Positions 1 to 8,600 of a stretch of 64,000 nt of DNA are shown here, one piece after another. A program made the translations under genes and the position numbers. Under the pieces are notes generated by a model that saw only the letters and a program-made list of their open reading frames with translations, did no database searches and was not told where the DNA came from. The stretch's first letter is position 1. Each line of letters starts with the position of its first letter. The stretch is from Stenotrophomonas rhizophila (GTDB lineage: Bacteria; Pseudomonadota; Gammaproteobacteria; Xanthomonadales; Xanthomonadaceae), in contig NZ_VDQT01000004.1 in assembly GCF_007667275.1 (NCBI RefSeq), positions 186,001 through 250,000 on the forward strand, written 5' to 3'.

Positions 1-38
1 CGTGTCTGGCGGCGGTGACCGGCAGGTCGGGTCGCCGC

Positions 39-61
39 GGACACGCGTGGCGTGTCCCTAC
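39..61 (-). repeat. SMAG-type GTAG palindrome
   Basis: Read on the minus strand this begins GTAGG and folds as an 8-bp stem (GGACACGC/GCGTGTCC) with a 3-nt loop. It lies 5 bp beyond the stop of the effector gene and has a near-identical copy at 43233-43256. This matches the GTAG-headed stem-loops (SMAG elements) known from Stenotrophomonas maltophilia. Confidence 0.75.
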
Positions 62-66
62 GCCAG

Positions 67-1719
67 TTACCGCGCGAATCCACCCAGCGCAGGCTCCTGG
101 GCCTGCTGCGGGACGGCGTGCTGCAACTGTATCGCCTGCTGCTGCTCGATCTCAATGGCGGCGGCGTCCAGTTTCTGGTCCGAAACCGCTACGGGAGTCT
201 GCTTGGCCAGTTCGATGTCAAACGGCACCCGCTGCTGGTCATGCGGTCCGCTGCCGTGCTGGACAAGGAAGGCGTAGCCCTTCGATCCAAACACAACGTC
301 ATCGACGCGGGAGATCTCGCTCCCGTGAAGCGGTCCGGTGATGCTTCCGGGGTACAACGCCTGGCGCGTTTCCCGGTTGTCCATCGTGCAGGCCAGCGCC
401 GAGCGGCAGAACTGCTCCCGTTCCAGCCCGTTCGCGAAGCTGACCTGCCCCTTGTCCTCGGCGGTCTGAACGCCTTCCCGGATGCGGGTCAGCGTTGGGT
501 TCTGCGCGTGGCCGGGGTCGTCCGGCGCCGTCCGGTGTTCGCGCTGCGTGGCCAGCTCCACCAGGGCTTGAAGCTGCGCCTGTTCCGCCGGATCGGGTTG
601 GATGGAGCGGTGCTCGAACCGCGCCGCCAGTGCCTGGTCGATCGGCTCGGAATCGTTGCACGGATCGACGACCTTGCAGTTGGCCAGTGCCTCACGCAGA
701 TTGCGTTCGCCATCGCGGTCGATCTTCAACCCGTACAGCGCGGTCGCGCCGCCGGCTTGGTACAGCGTCATCGTGTCCAGGTCCATCGGCACGGCGCGCT
801 TCTCGAACAGCGGCTGGTCGCGCAACGTATTCAGATAGTCGATGGCAGCGTTGCCGGTGAGGATTTCCAGGCCCGCATCGCGGTTCCCGCCGCCCACGTT
901 GGAATGGCCTCCTGGCGCGGCTACGTTGATAGCGCGTCCATCCGGCGTCATCCCGGGATCGTTGATGGCCTGGTGGGGAAACAGCTCGCGCTGCTCATGG
1001 GCGGCCATGATCGCCACGCGCGATATCACGCTCGGTGGCAGGCGCGCGTCGAAGTTGGCGGGCATGTTGGTCGCCACTGGGTCCAGCAACAGGGTGGCCT
1101 GTGCGGTCTGGCCTGGCGGCACCAGCGGTGGCAATCGGCTGATGACGCTGATGTTGCCGTTCTTGTCATGGCCAAACCCGAGGCCCTCTTCAGGAACGAT
1201 GCCGTACTCATCAATCAACCGGAGCAGGCCGGCCGTCTGCACCGCGCCACGGCTGTAGCCAATGCCAACAACGCGGATTTCGGCTTGAGGATCGTTGTTG
1301 ACCCAGGCACTAGCCTGAATTGCAAGGTCGCGATACGCGTCCTTGATTCCATCTTCCCACGTGTATGCAAGCATGCCGTCCCATGCACGGGCCATCGTCC
1401 TCGGCTGGGTTCCAATGCCTCTTGAATAGTGCGCACCTATGCGGCTGTCTGGCTCGTCCGCTTTAGCCAGCGCTTGCTCATACAGCGTCCCGACAGTGGT
1501 AGCTGGGCCAAGCCTCGGATTGTTCAGGTCTTGACCCGTTCCATCCAGGAACGCGAAGAACAAATACTCATTTGCAGTGGCATTGCGCTGGAGAACAGGG
1601 ACTGAAAGTTGTTGCAACTGCTGCCGGACATCCTGCTGCATCCGGAAGTCATCTGCGGTCGCAGGACGACTACCTGCGCTGGAATTAACCTTGCCCACGG
1701 CAACACTCCATTTGCTCAA
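67..1719 (-). CDS. DUF2235-like lipase with XVIPCD-like C-terminus, probable T4SS antibacterial effector
   Basis: A 550-residue protein. The N-terminal two thirds look like a DUF2235/Tle1-type alpha/beta hydrolase: an early FLDGTG segment near residue 56 and a nucleophile elbow GYSRGA near residue 153. The last ~120 residues resemble the Xanthomonadales VirD4-interacting domain (XVIPCD): an ISRVDDVV block, a following FLVQHG segment, an SxxPVAVS-type stretch and a glutamine-rich tail (EQQQ, QQAQ). In this family such proteins are delivered by the X-T4SS into rival bacteria. The TTG start overlaps the stop of the upstream lipoprotein gene (TTGA), implying translational coupling with its immunity partner. 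No signal peptide is seen. I infer a periplasmic phospholipase effector; the substrate is not shown by the sequence. A SMAG repeat abuts the 3' end. Confidence 0.72.
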   Translation of the reverse strand: MSKWSVAVGKVNSSAGSRPATADDFRMQQDVRQQLQQLSVPVLQRNATANEYLFFAFLDGTGQDLNNPRLGPATTVGTLYEQALAKADEPDSRIGAHYSRGIGTQPRTMARAWDGMLAYTWEDGIKDAYRDLAIQASAWVNNDPQAEIRVVGIGYSRGAVQTAGLLRLIDEYGIVPEEGLGFGHDKNGNISVISRLPPLVPPGQTAQATLLLDPVATNMPANFDARLPPSVISRVAIMAAHEQRELFPHQAINDPGMTPDGRAINVAAPGGHSNVGGGNRDAGLEILTGNAAIDYLNTLRDQPLFEKRAVPMDLDTMTLYQAGGATALYGLKIDRDGERNLREALANCKVVDPCNDSEPIDQALAARFEHRSIQPDPAEQAQLQALVELATQREHRTAPDDPGHAQNPTLTRIREGVQTAEDKGQVSFANGLEREQFCRSALACTMDNRETRQALYPGSITGPLHGSEISRVDDVVFGSKGYAFLVQHGSGPHDQQRVPFDIELAKQTPVAVSDQKLDAAAIEIEQQQAIQLQHAVPQQAQEPALGGFAR

Positions 1720-2411
1720 TAGGTATACGTCTTTACCAATACAAGGTCGCGGCGCGAGGTGCTGTATCGATTGCCGGGCGTCTGAAGGTGCTTCGTTGGC
1801 ACTGACGCCACCATGTAAACGCGAATCACGCGATCATTCACCTCCAGGAGGATTGACGGCGGGCTTTCATTCTTTCCATTAGGCAGATCAGCGGCTTCCT
1901 CACGAGGTACGAAATGGCGCATCAGTTGATCCTTGAAGATTTCTCCAATATCAATCTCGGCCTTGTGCGCACTTCCATCCTTGGAACGCCAGATCACCTT
2001 GGCGGCAGACGGAAAGTTGGGAACCGCGCCGTAGCTGCCGTTCCAACCCTTGAGGTAATCTGGGCCATAGGACGCCGATGACCTCGTAGGCTTGTCCCCG
2101 CCAAACTTGAAGTTGTCGTAGATCACATGGCATTCAAGCGTGTCGTAGCAGCGCGGGCCGAAGCTATGCTTCTCAAAGCGCAGCGGCCATTCCACCGGCT
2201 TGTAGTTCATCTTCGCCGAGATGGCGGGATCGCCCTCGGACACCAGCTCACCGCTGGTCAATACCGGCGTCTCAGGATAGGTATAGCGGACTGACGACAC
2301 CGGCACGTCCTCCTGCATCTGTGTGGCCGTGGGCGTTGCTGCCCCGGGCGTGGCGCAGGCGGCCAGCGCCAGGCTGGCGACGGCGGCAACCTGCATCGGA
2401 ATCTTCGGCAT
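1716..2411 (-). CDS. DUF2931-like lipoprotein, candidate immunity protein for the lipase effector
   Basis: From the ATG at 2411 the protein is 231 residues and opens with a lipoprotein signal ending in LALAAC, so it should be anchored in the periplasm. A good SD (AGGAAAG) precedes this ATG. The frame stays open to another ATG at 2633 with its own GGAGG, which would add 74 residues ahead of the signal peptide; I prefer 2411 because the lipobox then sits correctly. The body has features I associate with DUF2931 (a WRSKDGSAHKAEIDI block and an IFKDQLM segment). The stop overlaps the effector start by TTGA. Effector-immunity pairs of the Xanthomonadales T4SS have this arrangement, with a lipoprotein inhibitor encoded directly upstream. 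Confidence 0.65.
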   Translation of the reverse strand: MPKIPMQVAAVASLALAACATPGAATPTATQMQEDVPVSSVRYTYPETPVLTSGELVSEGDPAISAKMNYKPVEWPLRFEKHSFGPRCYDTLECHVIYDNFKFGGDKPTRSSASYGPDYLKGWNGSYGAVPNFPSAAKVIWRSKDGSAHKAEIDIGEIFKDQLMRHFVPREEAADLPNGKNESPPSILLEVNDRVIRVYMVASVPTKHLQTPGNRYSTSRRDLVLVKTYTY

Positions 2412-2769
2412 CGCACTTTCCTCATCATCGCGGCCAGCGGGCATCGGTGCTTCTGGCAACAGCGGAAGCGGCCTGCGTTTGCGCAGGATCGGTAAACCAC
2501 CCGGTGGCAGTGCCCCGAGTGCTTCTTTCGTCTGTGTGTTGATGATTGCCACGTCGCGGAGCAGCTGGGCGTCGTGTAAGGCGTCCTGAGGCTTCAGGAC
2601 CCGGTGCCCGCGCAGTTTCCTGTCGTCGTCCATCGCCCGCCTCCGATCATCCCTGTCGTCGCCCGATCATAGACGAGCCTGCGGCCGCCGGTGTTACTGG
2701 CTGACGCATTCGACCTCGATCGGCTGGCATTGCCGGTCGATGGGCCTCCGCGCGTGGCGCTGCGGGCGA
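2412..2769. other. Region upstream of the lipoprotein: in-frame extension plus hipA-distal gap
   Basis: Positions 2412-2633 on the minus strand are an open in-frame extension of the lipoprotein gene, starting at an ATG with a convincing GGAGG. Its 74 residues are proline- and arginine-rich and I recognise no domain. It may be a separate short cytoplasmic product, a leader, or chance. Positions 2634-2769 hold no gene I can support. Confidence 0.4.
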
Positions 2770-4047
2770 TCAGGCTTCCGTGGAAAATCTGGCCAGGCAG
2801 CGCTGGCAGCTGGAGGCGATCTCCTGGACCAGTGTTTCCAGAACGGGGTGTAGGATGCCCTCGTCTTCCAACTGCAGGCGCTGCTCCTCGGCCACGCGGG
2901 GAAGTTCGAGCGCCATGCTGGCCAGCATCTCCATCGCAACGGCCGGGGTCAGGCGCATGGCGGTGGCGGTAGCCTGCCAATCGCGAAGCGTGATGTCCCA
3001 CCAGCGATAGTGGCTGCCGACTTTCATGGCGAGCTTTATCTTCCGCTTCTGCAACTGCGGGTAGGGGAGTGCGCTGGAGATGTCGTAAAGCGGCGCCAGG
3101 CGCACCTGTTCGCTATCCAGAAGCAGCGAGTAGTTCTTGGCGTGTGCATCGGTTCCGCCAATCAGATAGTTGAACACCAAGGCCCGGAACAGCATCTCCA
3201 CGTCTTCTTTCGGATGGCTGGCGTGTTGCCACAGGACATCTGCAAGGTCAGCGGCGCCCGGTCCGCCCTGGTTCTGGTACTTGATCTGCGGCATGACGCC
3301 AAGCGCCTGGCAGAAGTCCTCCTGGTGGATGCGGATCCATCCGTCGGCGGTACGCTTGCGGTCATAGCGTTCCACGCAGATGGCGGATTCTCCGTCCATC
3401 TCGATCTTCTCGGAGAACGCCGCCGGCATGCCCATGGCGCGGGCAAGGCGCAGGCAGAACATCTCGTTCTCGACGAAGCCGTTGTAGTCACTGCCGGGGG
3501 GCTTGAGGATGTGCGTTGTGGGAATACGTCCGCTGGGCACCGCCCAGCCGTCCGCCGTTTTCAGCAATGCAATCTTGGCCTGCGCGCCGGCGAGACTGAA
3601 CTGGCCAATATCGCCAAGCCAGCGACCACTGCCGACGTCGCGCCGCACCTGCGAAAGGCGCGCGGCGACCTGCGCATCGCTCAAGGGTTCGATGCCGTCG
3701 GCCTCGCCTGCGATGACCGCTTCAACGCGCTCGGATGCGACGAACTGGACAGCGCCTGCGCAGTCTTCGCCCACGTGTGCAAGCAGGGAAACCGGATTGC
3801 GTGGCGATACGTGGAAACGAGACGCCCAGCCTTGGAGCGTGTTGTCGTTGTCGGGCAGCAGTCCCCACGTCACCGCCGCTACGGTGCCGGGCGCGTGGGT
3901 GGCTGCGGTGAGCGGCAGGCACAGCGACAGCGGGAAGGCACCGTCCGCGCCCTGCCATTCAGGGGTGTACGTGAAATGCGGGTTGCCGTGCGCATCCTGA
4001 CGCAACGTACCCATGGGTACACCTTGCATCAGAACGTGAAGGCTCAT
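2770..4047 (-). CDS. hipA: HipA serine/threonine kinase toxin
   Basis: A 425-residue HipA-family kinase. In this family the toxin phosphorylates glutamyl-tRNA synthetase and induces growth arrest. The N-terminal subdomain (about residues 1-110) is followed by the FSLAGAQAK loop near residue 150, where the autophosphorylated serine of E. coli HipA lies. The catalytic loop GGTDAHAKN is near residue 300 and the metal-binding LAPLYDISS near 318. All kinase landmarks are intact. The start overlaps the hipB stop by 4 bp, so the two are translated as one operon, antitoxin first. Expression should be controlled by HipB at the repeats at 4496-4541. Confidence 0.9.
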   Translation of the reverse strand: MSLHVLMQGVPMGTLRQDAHGNPHFTYTPEWQGADGAFPLSLCLPLTAATHAPGTVAAVTWGLLPDNDNTLQGWASRFHVSPRNPVSLLAHVGEDCAGAVQFVASERVEAVIAGEADGIEPLSDAQVAARLSQVRRDVGSGRWLGDIGQFSLAGAQAKIALLKTADGWAVPSGRIPTTHILKPPGSDYNGFVENEMFCLRLARAMGMPAAFSEKIEMDGESAICVERYDRKRTADGWIRIHQEDFCQALGVMPQIKYQNQGGPGAADLADVLWQHASHPKEDVEMLFRALVFNYLIGGTDAHAKNYSLLLDSEQVRLAPLYDISSALPYPQLQKRKIKLAMKVGSHYRWWDITLRDWQATATAMRLTPAVAMEMLASMALELPRVAEEQRLQLEDEGILHPVLETLVQEIASSCQRCLARFSTEA

Positions 4048-4487
4048 TTTGGTTTCCGCTTGCCGGCGTACAACTGCGGCGTTTCATGGACGCTCGGTGG
4101 TTCCGCCGTGCCCTGGTGGCCGGTGGCAGCGCGTGCGCGTTCAAGGATCTGGGCATACGACAGCGGCAGGCGATGCGGGTCTTTCTGTTGTTGTGATGCC
4201 GCAGGAACCGCGCGGTGGCGGTCAAGGATGTCGTCCAGCCCCGCGGCCGGGATGGCGATGCGGGCGGCTTCCGTTTGCGGATCTGCGGCTGCGAGCCTCA
4301 GGCCGAGCACGTTCATTACCCGCAACACCAGCTGCAGCTCTGCACGCGGCTTGCCCTTCTCGATATCCACGACCCATTGGCGGCTGACGCCGGATTCGGC
4401 GGCCAGGCGCGCTTGGTCCCATCCCAGCGCCTTGCGACGCTGACGGATGATATTGCCGACATCTTCTGGGGTCTTGAACATAGGCAT
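4044..4487 (-). CDS. hipB: HipB-type XRE antitoxin and autorepressor
   Basis: A 147-residue protein with a HTH_XRE domain at residues ~8-62 (segments RRKALGWDQARLAAESGVSR and WVVDIEKGK). The ~75-residue C-terminal extension is longer than in E. coli HipB (88 residues) and lacks known motifs. I start at the ATG at 4487 (4481 is also possible); the further upstream start at 4547 would place the operator repeats inside the gene. HipB family members bind HipA and repress the shared promoter. Operon with hipA, 4-bp overlap. Confidence 0.85.
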   Translation of the reverse strand: MPMFKTPEDVGNIIRQRRKALGWDQARLAAESGVSRQWVVDIEKGKPRAELQLVLRVMNVLGLRLAAADPQTEAARIAIPAAGLDDILDRHRAVPAASQQQKDPHRLPLSYAQILERARAATGHQGTAEPPSVHETPQLYAGKRKPK

Positions 4488-4495
4488 GTCGAAAA

Positions 4496-4541
4496 TGTAA
4501 GCGAGCGAACACACCTTTGCAAGTGTATGCGAACGCTTACA
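4496..4541. promoter_or_regulatory. Candidate HipB operator region
   Basis: An inverted pair TGTAAGCG (4496-4503) and CGCTTACA (4534-4541) encloses a direct repeat GCGAAC (4505-4510, 4530-4535) and a smaller ACAC/GTGT palindrome (4511-4526). It lies immediately upstream of hipB. A further CGCTTACA stands at 4595-4602. The arrangement is typical of an autoregulated toxin-antitoxin promoter. Confidence 0.6.
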
Positions 4542-4613
4542 TGTCAATTAAGACGGGCCGTTTCATCTGTACTTGCTATCGTTATGTAGCCGATCGCTTA
4601 CAGTGAGCCACGA

Positions 4614-4656
4614 GTCACCGAACGACGACATGGAGAAAATGTCGGCGTTCGGTGAC
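4614..4656. repeat. Long perfect-arm hairpin upstream of hipBA
   Basis: Arms 4614-4624 and 4646-4656 (GTCACCGAACG / CGTTCGGTGAC) continue after one mismatch into CGACAT/ATGTCG, giving about 17 paired bases around a 7-nt loop. There is no T-tract. A second small palindrome, CGCATACG/CGTATGCG, is at 4705-4723 next to the end of the oxidoreductase gene and may help terminate it. Confidence 0.5.
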
Positions 4657-4740
4657 TTCACGATGAAGGTATCGGGGGCATGAGGCAACCTGTAGATTGC
4701 CTTCCGCATACGCAACGTATGCGTTGCCTTCCCCAGCGCG

Positions 4741-7700
4741 CTAAGCCACCTGCACGATATGCAGTGCCTTCGGGTTGCGCCACTGCGCCAGCAGCGTGGC
4801 TTCGCGTGCCTTGGCCTTGTGCAGGTGCGCTTCCTTGACGTGGCCATAGCCGCGGATGTGCTCGGGGATGCTGGCAATCTCCACCGCCAGCGCCACGCGG
4901 TCGTCGCTCAGCCCTTCCAGCAGCAACGCCACGGTCTGCTCGTAATCGGCGATCAGCTGTCGCTCGCCCCGGCGCTCTTCGGTACGCCCGAAGATGTCGA
5001 ACGTGCCACCGCGCAGGAACTTCAACTTCGCCAGCAGGCCGAACGCCTTGAGCATCCACGGCCCGTATTCCTGTTTGATCAGCCGGCCCTGCTCGTCCTT
5101 CTTCGCAAACAGCGGCGGGGCGAGGTGGAAGCGCACTTCGAAGTCGCCCTCGAACTGCTGCTGCAGCCGGCGCTGGAATTCGCCGCTGGTGTACAGGCGC
5201 GCCACTTCGTACTCGTCCTTGTAGGCCATCAGCTTGAAGTAATAACGCGCCACGGTCTCGGTCAGCGCGGTGCTGCCGGCCTTGTCCCATTCCACCCCGC
5301 GCACGCGGTCGACCAGCGCGCGGTAGCGCGCGGCATACGCTGCATCCTGATACTCGGTGAGGAAGCGCACGCGGCGCTCCACCAGCTCGTCCAGCGAACG
5401 CGACAGGCGTTCGTCGTCCAGCGGCAGGAACGCCACCTCGCCACCGCCGCCATGCCCGGGCAGGCCACGCAGTTCGCGCTCGTCGCCGGTCTCGCGGGGC
5501 GCGGCGGTGGCGCCCCATTCGTTGCCCTCCCACTCGCCCGGCGGCAGGTCGTGCAGCGGGCCCGGGGTGCGCTCGGCATCGGTGTGGCCGTTGCGGACAA
5601 GGCCGGCGGCCTGCTGCACCGCCTGCGGGTCCACCGCGGCCAGACGGCCCCAGGCGAACGCCTGCTGGTTCATCTGCACCGCCGCGCCGTTGAGCTCTAC
5701 CGCGCGCATCAGCGCCTCGAACGAGATCGGCACCAGGCCCTGCTGCCAGGCATAGCCCAGGATGAACAGGTTGGACGCGATCGCATCGCCCAGCAGCGCG
5801 GTCGCCAGCTGGGTGGCGTCCAGCAGCAGCGGCTCGCGCCCGCCCAGCGCCACGCGGATGCCGGCGATGATGTCGGCGGCGGGGAACTGCATGTCCGGGC
5901 GGGTGGTGAAGGTGCCCGGCATGGCTTCATAGGTATTGAGCACCACTTGCGAGCGCTCGGCGCGGACCTTCGACAGCGCCCAGTAGTCGTTGACCACCAC
6001 CATGTCGCAGCCGAGCACCAGGTCGGCTTCGCCGGCAGCGATGCGCACCGCGTGGATGTCTTCCGGCGTGCGTGCGATGCGGATATGGGTGGTGACCGCG
6101 CCGCCCTTCTGGGCCAGGCCGGTCTGGTCGAGCACGCTGGCACCCTTGCCTTCCAGGTGTCCGGCCATGCCCAGCAGTGCACCGATGGTCACCACGCCGG
6201 TGCCACCGACGCCGGTGATCAGGATGTTCCAGGGCTGCTCAAGGGCGGTGCGGAAGGTCGGCGCCGGCAGGTTCTGCAGCAGGTCGCTGCGGTCGCTGCG
6301 CGCGCCCTTGCGCGGCTTGCCGCCGTGCACGGTGACGAAGCTGGGGCAGAAGCCGGTGGTGCACGAATAGTCCTTGTTGCAGTTGGACTGGTCGATGTCG
6401 CGCTTGCGCCCGAACTCGGTTTCCTTCGGCAGTACCGACACGCAGAAGCTCTTCTGCCCGCAGTCGCCGCACCCCTCGCAGACCAGCGAATTGACCACCA
6501 CGCGCTTGGGCGGGTCGACCAGCTTGCCGCGCTTGCGGCGGCGGCGCTTCTCGGTGGCGCAGGTCTGTTCGTAGATAAGGATGCTGGTGCCCTTCACTTC
6601 GCGCAGCTGCTTCTGCACCGCATCCAGCTCGGCGCGGTCGTGGAATTCCACGCCTTCGGGGAACAGCTCGCGCTTGTTCCACTTGCCGATCTCGTCGCTC
6701 ACCAGCACGATCGTCTGCACGCCCTCGGCGCGCATCTGGTGGGCGATCTGCGGCACGGTCAGGGTGCCGTCCACCGGCTGGCCGCCGGTCATCGCCACCG
6801 CGTCGTTGTAGAGGATCTTGTAGGTGATGTTGACCCCGGCGGCGATCGCCTGGCGGATCGCCAGCGAACCGCTGTGGAAATAGGTGCCGTCGCCGAGGTT
6901 CTGGAACACGTGCTCGGTATCGGTGAACGCGGCCTGCCCGGCCCAGGTGACGCCTTCCCCGCCCATGTGGGTGAAGGTGTCGGTGCTGCGGTCCATCCAG
7001 GTGACCATGTAATGGCAGCCGATGCCGCCCAGCGCACGCGAGCCTTCCGGCACCCGGGTGGAGGTATTGTGCGGGCAGCCGGAGCAGTAATGCGGCACGC
7101 GCGGGAAGCTGGCGCGCGGCAACGCAAGCTCGGCTTCCTTGGCGTCCATCCAGCGCAGGCGCTGTTCGATCGATTCGTTGCTGAAGAACTTCTGGATGCG
7201 GCGACCGATCACCCCGGCAATGGTCGCCGGGGTCAGTTCGTTGGTGGACGGCAGGATCCACTGGCCCGCTTCGTCGTACTTGCCGACGATGGACGGGCGC
7301 TGGCCCCAGCTGGACGGCCAGTTGAAGAACTGCTCCTTCATCTGGCGCTCGATGAAGGCGCGCTTCTCCTCCACCACCACGATGTCTTCCAGGCCCTGCG
7401 CGAAACGCGCGATGCCTTCCGGTTCCAGCGGCCAGGTCATGCCGACCTTGTACACGCGGATGCCGATGTCGGCGCAGGCGCGTTCGTCCAGGCCCAGGTA
7501 CTCCAGCGCCTGCAGCACGTCCAGGTAGCTCTTGCCGGTGGTGACGATGCCCAGCCGCGCACGCGGCGAATCCATCACCACCCGGTCGATGCCGTTGGCG
7601 CGCGCGAACGCCTGCGCGGCCTTGACCGCATAGCGGTGCAGGCGCATTTCCTGGTCCAGCGGCGGGTCGGGCCAGCGGATGTTGAGGCCGCCGGCAGGCA

Positions 7701-8439
7701 TCTCGAAGTCCTCGGGCAGCACGATGCGGCGCGCGAACGGATCCACCTGCACCGATGCGGACGACTCCACCGTCTCGGCGATGGTCTTGAAGCCGATCCA
7801 GCGCCCGGTATAGCGGCTCATCGCCCAGCCGAGCAGGCCCATGTCCAGGATGTCCTGCACGCCGGCCGGGTTCAGCACCGGCATCATCGCGCTGACGAAC
7901 TCATCCTCGCTGCCGTGCGGCAGGGTCGAACTGCGGCAGGCGTGGTCGTCGGCCGCCAGCGCCAGTACCCCGCCGTGCACCGAGGTGCCGGCGGCGTTGG
8001 CATGCTTGAACACATCGCCGCAGCGGTCCACACCCGGGCCCTTGCCGTACCACATGCCGTACACGCCCTGGACCTTAGCGCCCGGGAACAGGTTGGTCTG
8101 CTGCGTGCCCCAGACCATGGTCGCGCCCAGGTCTTCATTGAGGCCAGGGGTGAACTTGACCCGGGCCGCCTCCAGGTGCGTGCGTGCCCGCCACAGCTCC
8201 AGGTCGAAACCGCCCAGCGGGCTGCCGCGGTACCCGCTGATGAAGCCGGCGGTGTCCAGCCCGGCAGCCTGGTCGCGCAGCTGCTGCATCAGCGGCAGGC
8301 GCACCAGCGCCTGCACCCCGCTCAGGTAAATGCGGCCATCGGTACGGGTGTACTTGTGGTCCAGCGTGTAGCTGTCGTCCAGCGGCGGGGCCGGCAGGTT
8401 GGCGGACGAAGGCGAGGTGAGTTCGGCGGTACTGGTCAT
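4741..8439 (-). CDS. Indolepyruvate ferredoxin oxidoreductase, fused alpha-gamma type
   Basis: A 1232-residue protein that oxidatively decarboxylates arylpyruvates (indolepyruvate from tryptophan transamination) to acyl-CoA with ferredoxin as acceptor. The start is taken at the ATG at 8439 (MTSTAEL); the open frame further upstream has no coding character. Visible in order: an N-terminal pyruvate:ferredoxin-type domain with the YRGSPLGG signature, a thiamine-diphosphate domain (GCPHNT near residue 455, GDGTYFHSG), an iron-sulphur cysteine cluster (CEGCGDCGQKSFC and a following NCNKDYSC) near residue 650, a gamma domain with GVGGTGV near 740, and a C-terminal extension of ~350 residues seen in the single-chain bacterial form. 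Monocistronic; its neighbours are unrelated. Confidence 0.92.
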   Translation of the reverse strand: MTSTAELTSPSSANLPAPPLDDSYTLDHKYTRTDGRIYLSGVQALVRLPLMQQLRDQAAGLDTAGFISGYRGSPLGGFDLELWRARTHLEAARVKFTPGLNEDLGATMVWGTQQTNLFPGAKVQGVYGMWYGKGPGVDRCGDVFKHANAAGTSVHGGVLALAADDHACRSSTLPHGSEDEFVSAMMPVLNPAGVQDILDMGLLGWAMSRYTGRWIGFKTIAETVESSASVQVDPFARRIVLPEDFEMPAGGLNIRWPDPPLDQEMRLHRYAVKAAQAFARANGIDRVVMDSPRARLGIVTTGKSYLDVLQALEYLGLDERACADIGIRVYKVGMTWPLEPEGIARFAQGLEDIVVVEEKRAFIERQMKEQFFNWPSSWGQRPSIVGKYDEAGQWILPSTNELTPATIAGVIGRRIQKFFSNESIEQRLRWMDAKEAELALPRASFPRVPHYCSGCPHNTSTRVPEGSRALGGIGCHYMVTWMDRSTDTFTHMGGEGVTWAGQAAFTDTEHVFQNLGDGTYFHSGSLAIRQAIAAGVNITYKILYNDAVAMTGGQPVDGTLTVPQIAHQMRAEGVQTIVLVSDEIGKWNKRELFPEGVEFHDRAELDAVQKQLREVKGTSILIYEQTCATEKRRRRKRGKLVDPPKRVVVNSLVCEGCGDCGQKSFCVSVLPKETEFGRKRDIDQSNCNKDYSCTTGFCPSFVTVHGGKPRKGARSDRSDLLQNLPAPTFRTALEQPWNILITGVGGTGVVTIGALLGMAGHLEGKGASVLDQTGLAQKGGAVTTHIRIARTPEDIHAVRIAAGEADLVLGCDMVVVNDYWALSKVRAERSQVVLNTYEAMPGTFTTRPDMQFPAADIIAGIRVALGGREPLLLDATQLATALLGDAIASNLFILGYAWQQGLVPISFEALMRAVELNGAAVQMNQQAFAWGRLAAVDPQAVQQAAGLVRNGHTDAERTPGPLHDLPPGEWEGNEWGATAAPRETGDERELRGLPGHGGGGEVAFLPLDDERLSRSLDELVERRVRFLTEYQDAAYAARYRALVDRVRGVEWDKAGSTALTETVARYYFKLMAYKDEYEVARLYTSGEFQRRLQQQFEGDFEVRFHLAPPLFAKKDEQGRLIKQEYGPWMLKAFGLLAKLKFLRGGTFDIFGRTEERRGERQLIADYEQTVALLLEGLSDDRVALAVEIASIPEHIRGYGHVKEAHLHKAKAREATLLAQWRNPKALHIVQVA

Positions 8440-8600
8440 GGCTGGCCCGTGCTGACGGCTGGCAGGGCCGCTGCGAAGGGCGGCCGGAAGGGGTGGGATT
8501 GTAACAGTCGGGCAATTTCCACCCTTCAGGACTCGCATCCAGGGCCGTGCTGGGGTTAGGATCGGGACGGGAGGTTGTGTGACAACCTGGGGGAGTTTTT

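Noticed and set aside
4759..8559. A 1266-codon plus-strand open frame opposite the oxidoreductase gene
   Set aside because: It is the antisense shadow of a high-GC gene; the protein has no domain sense, while the minus strand has a full set of oxidoreductase motifs.
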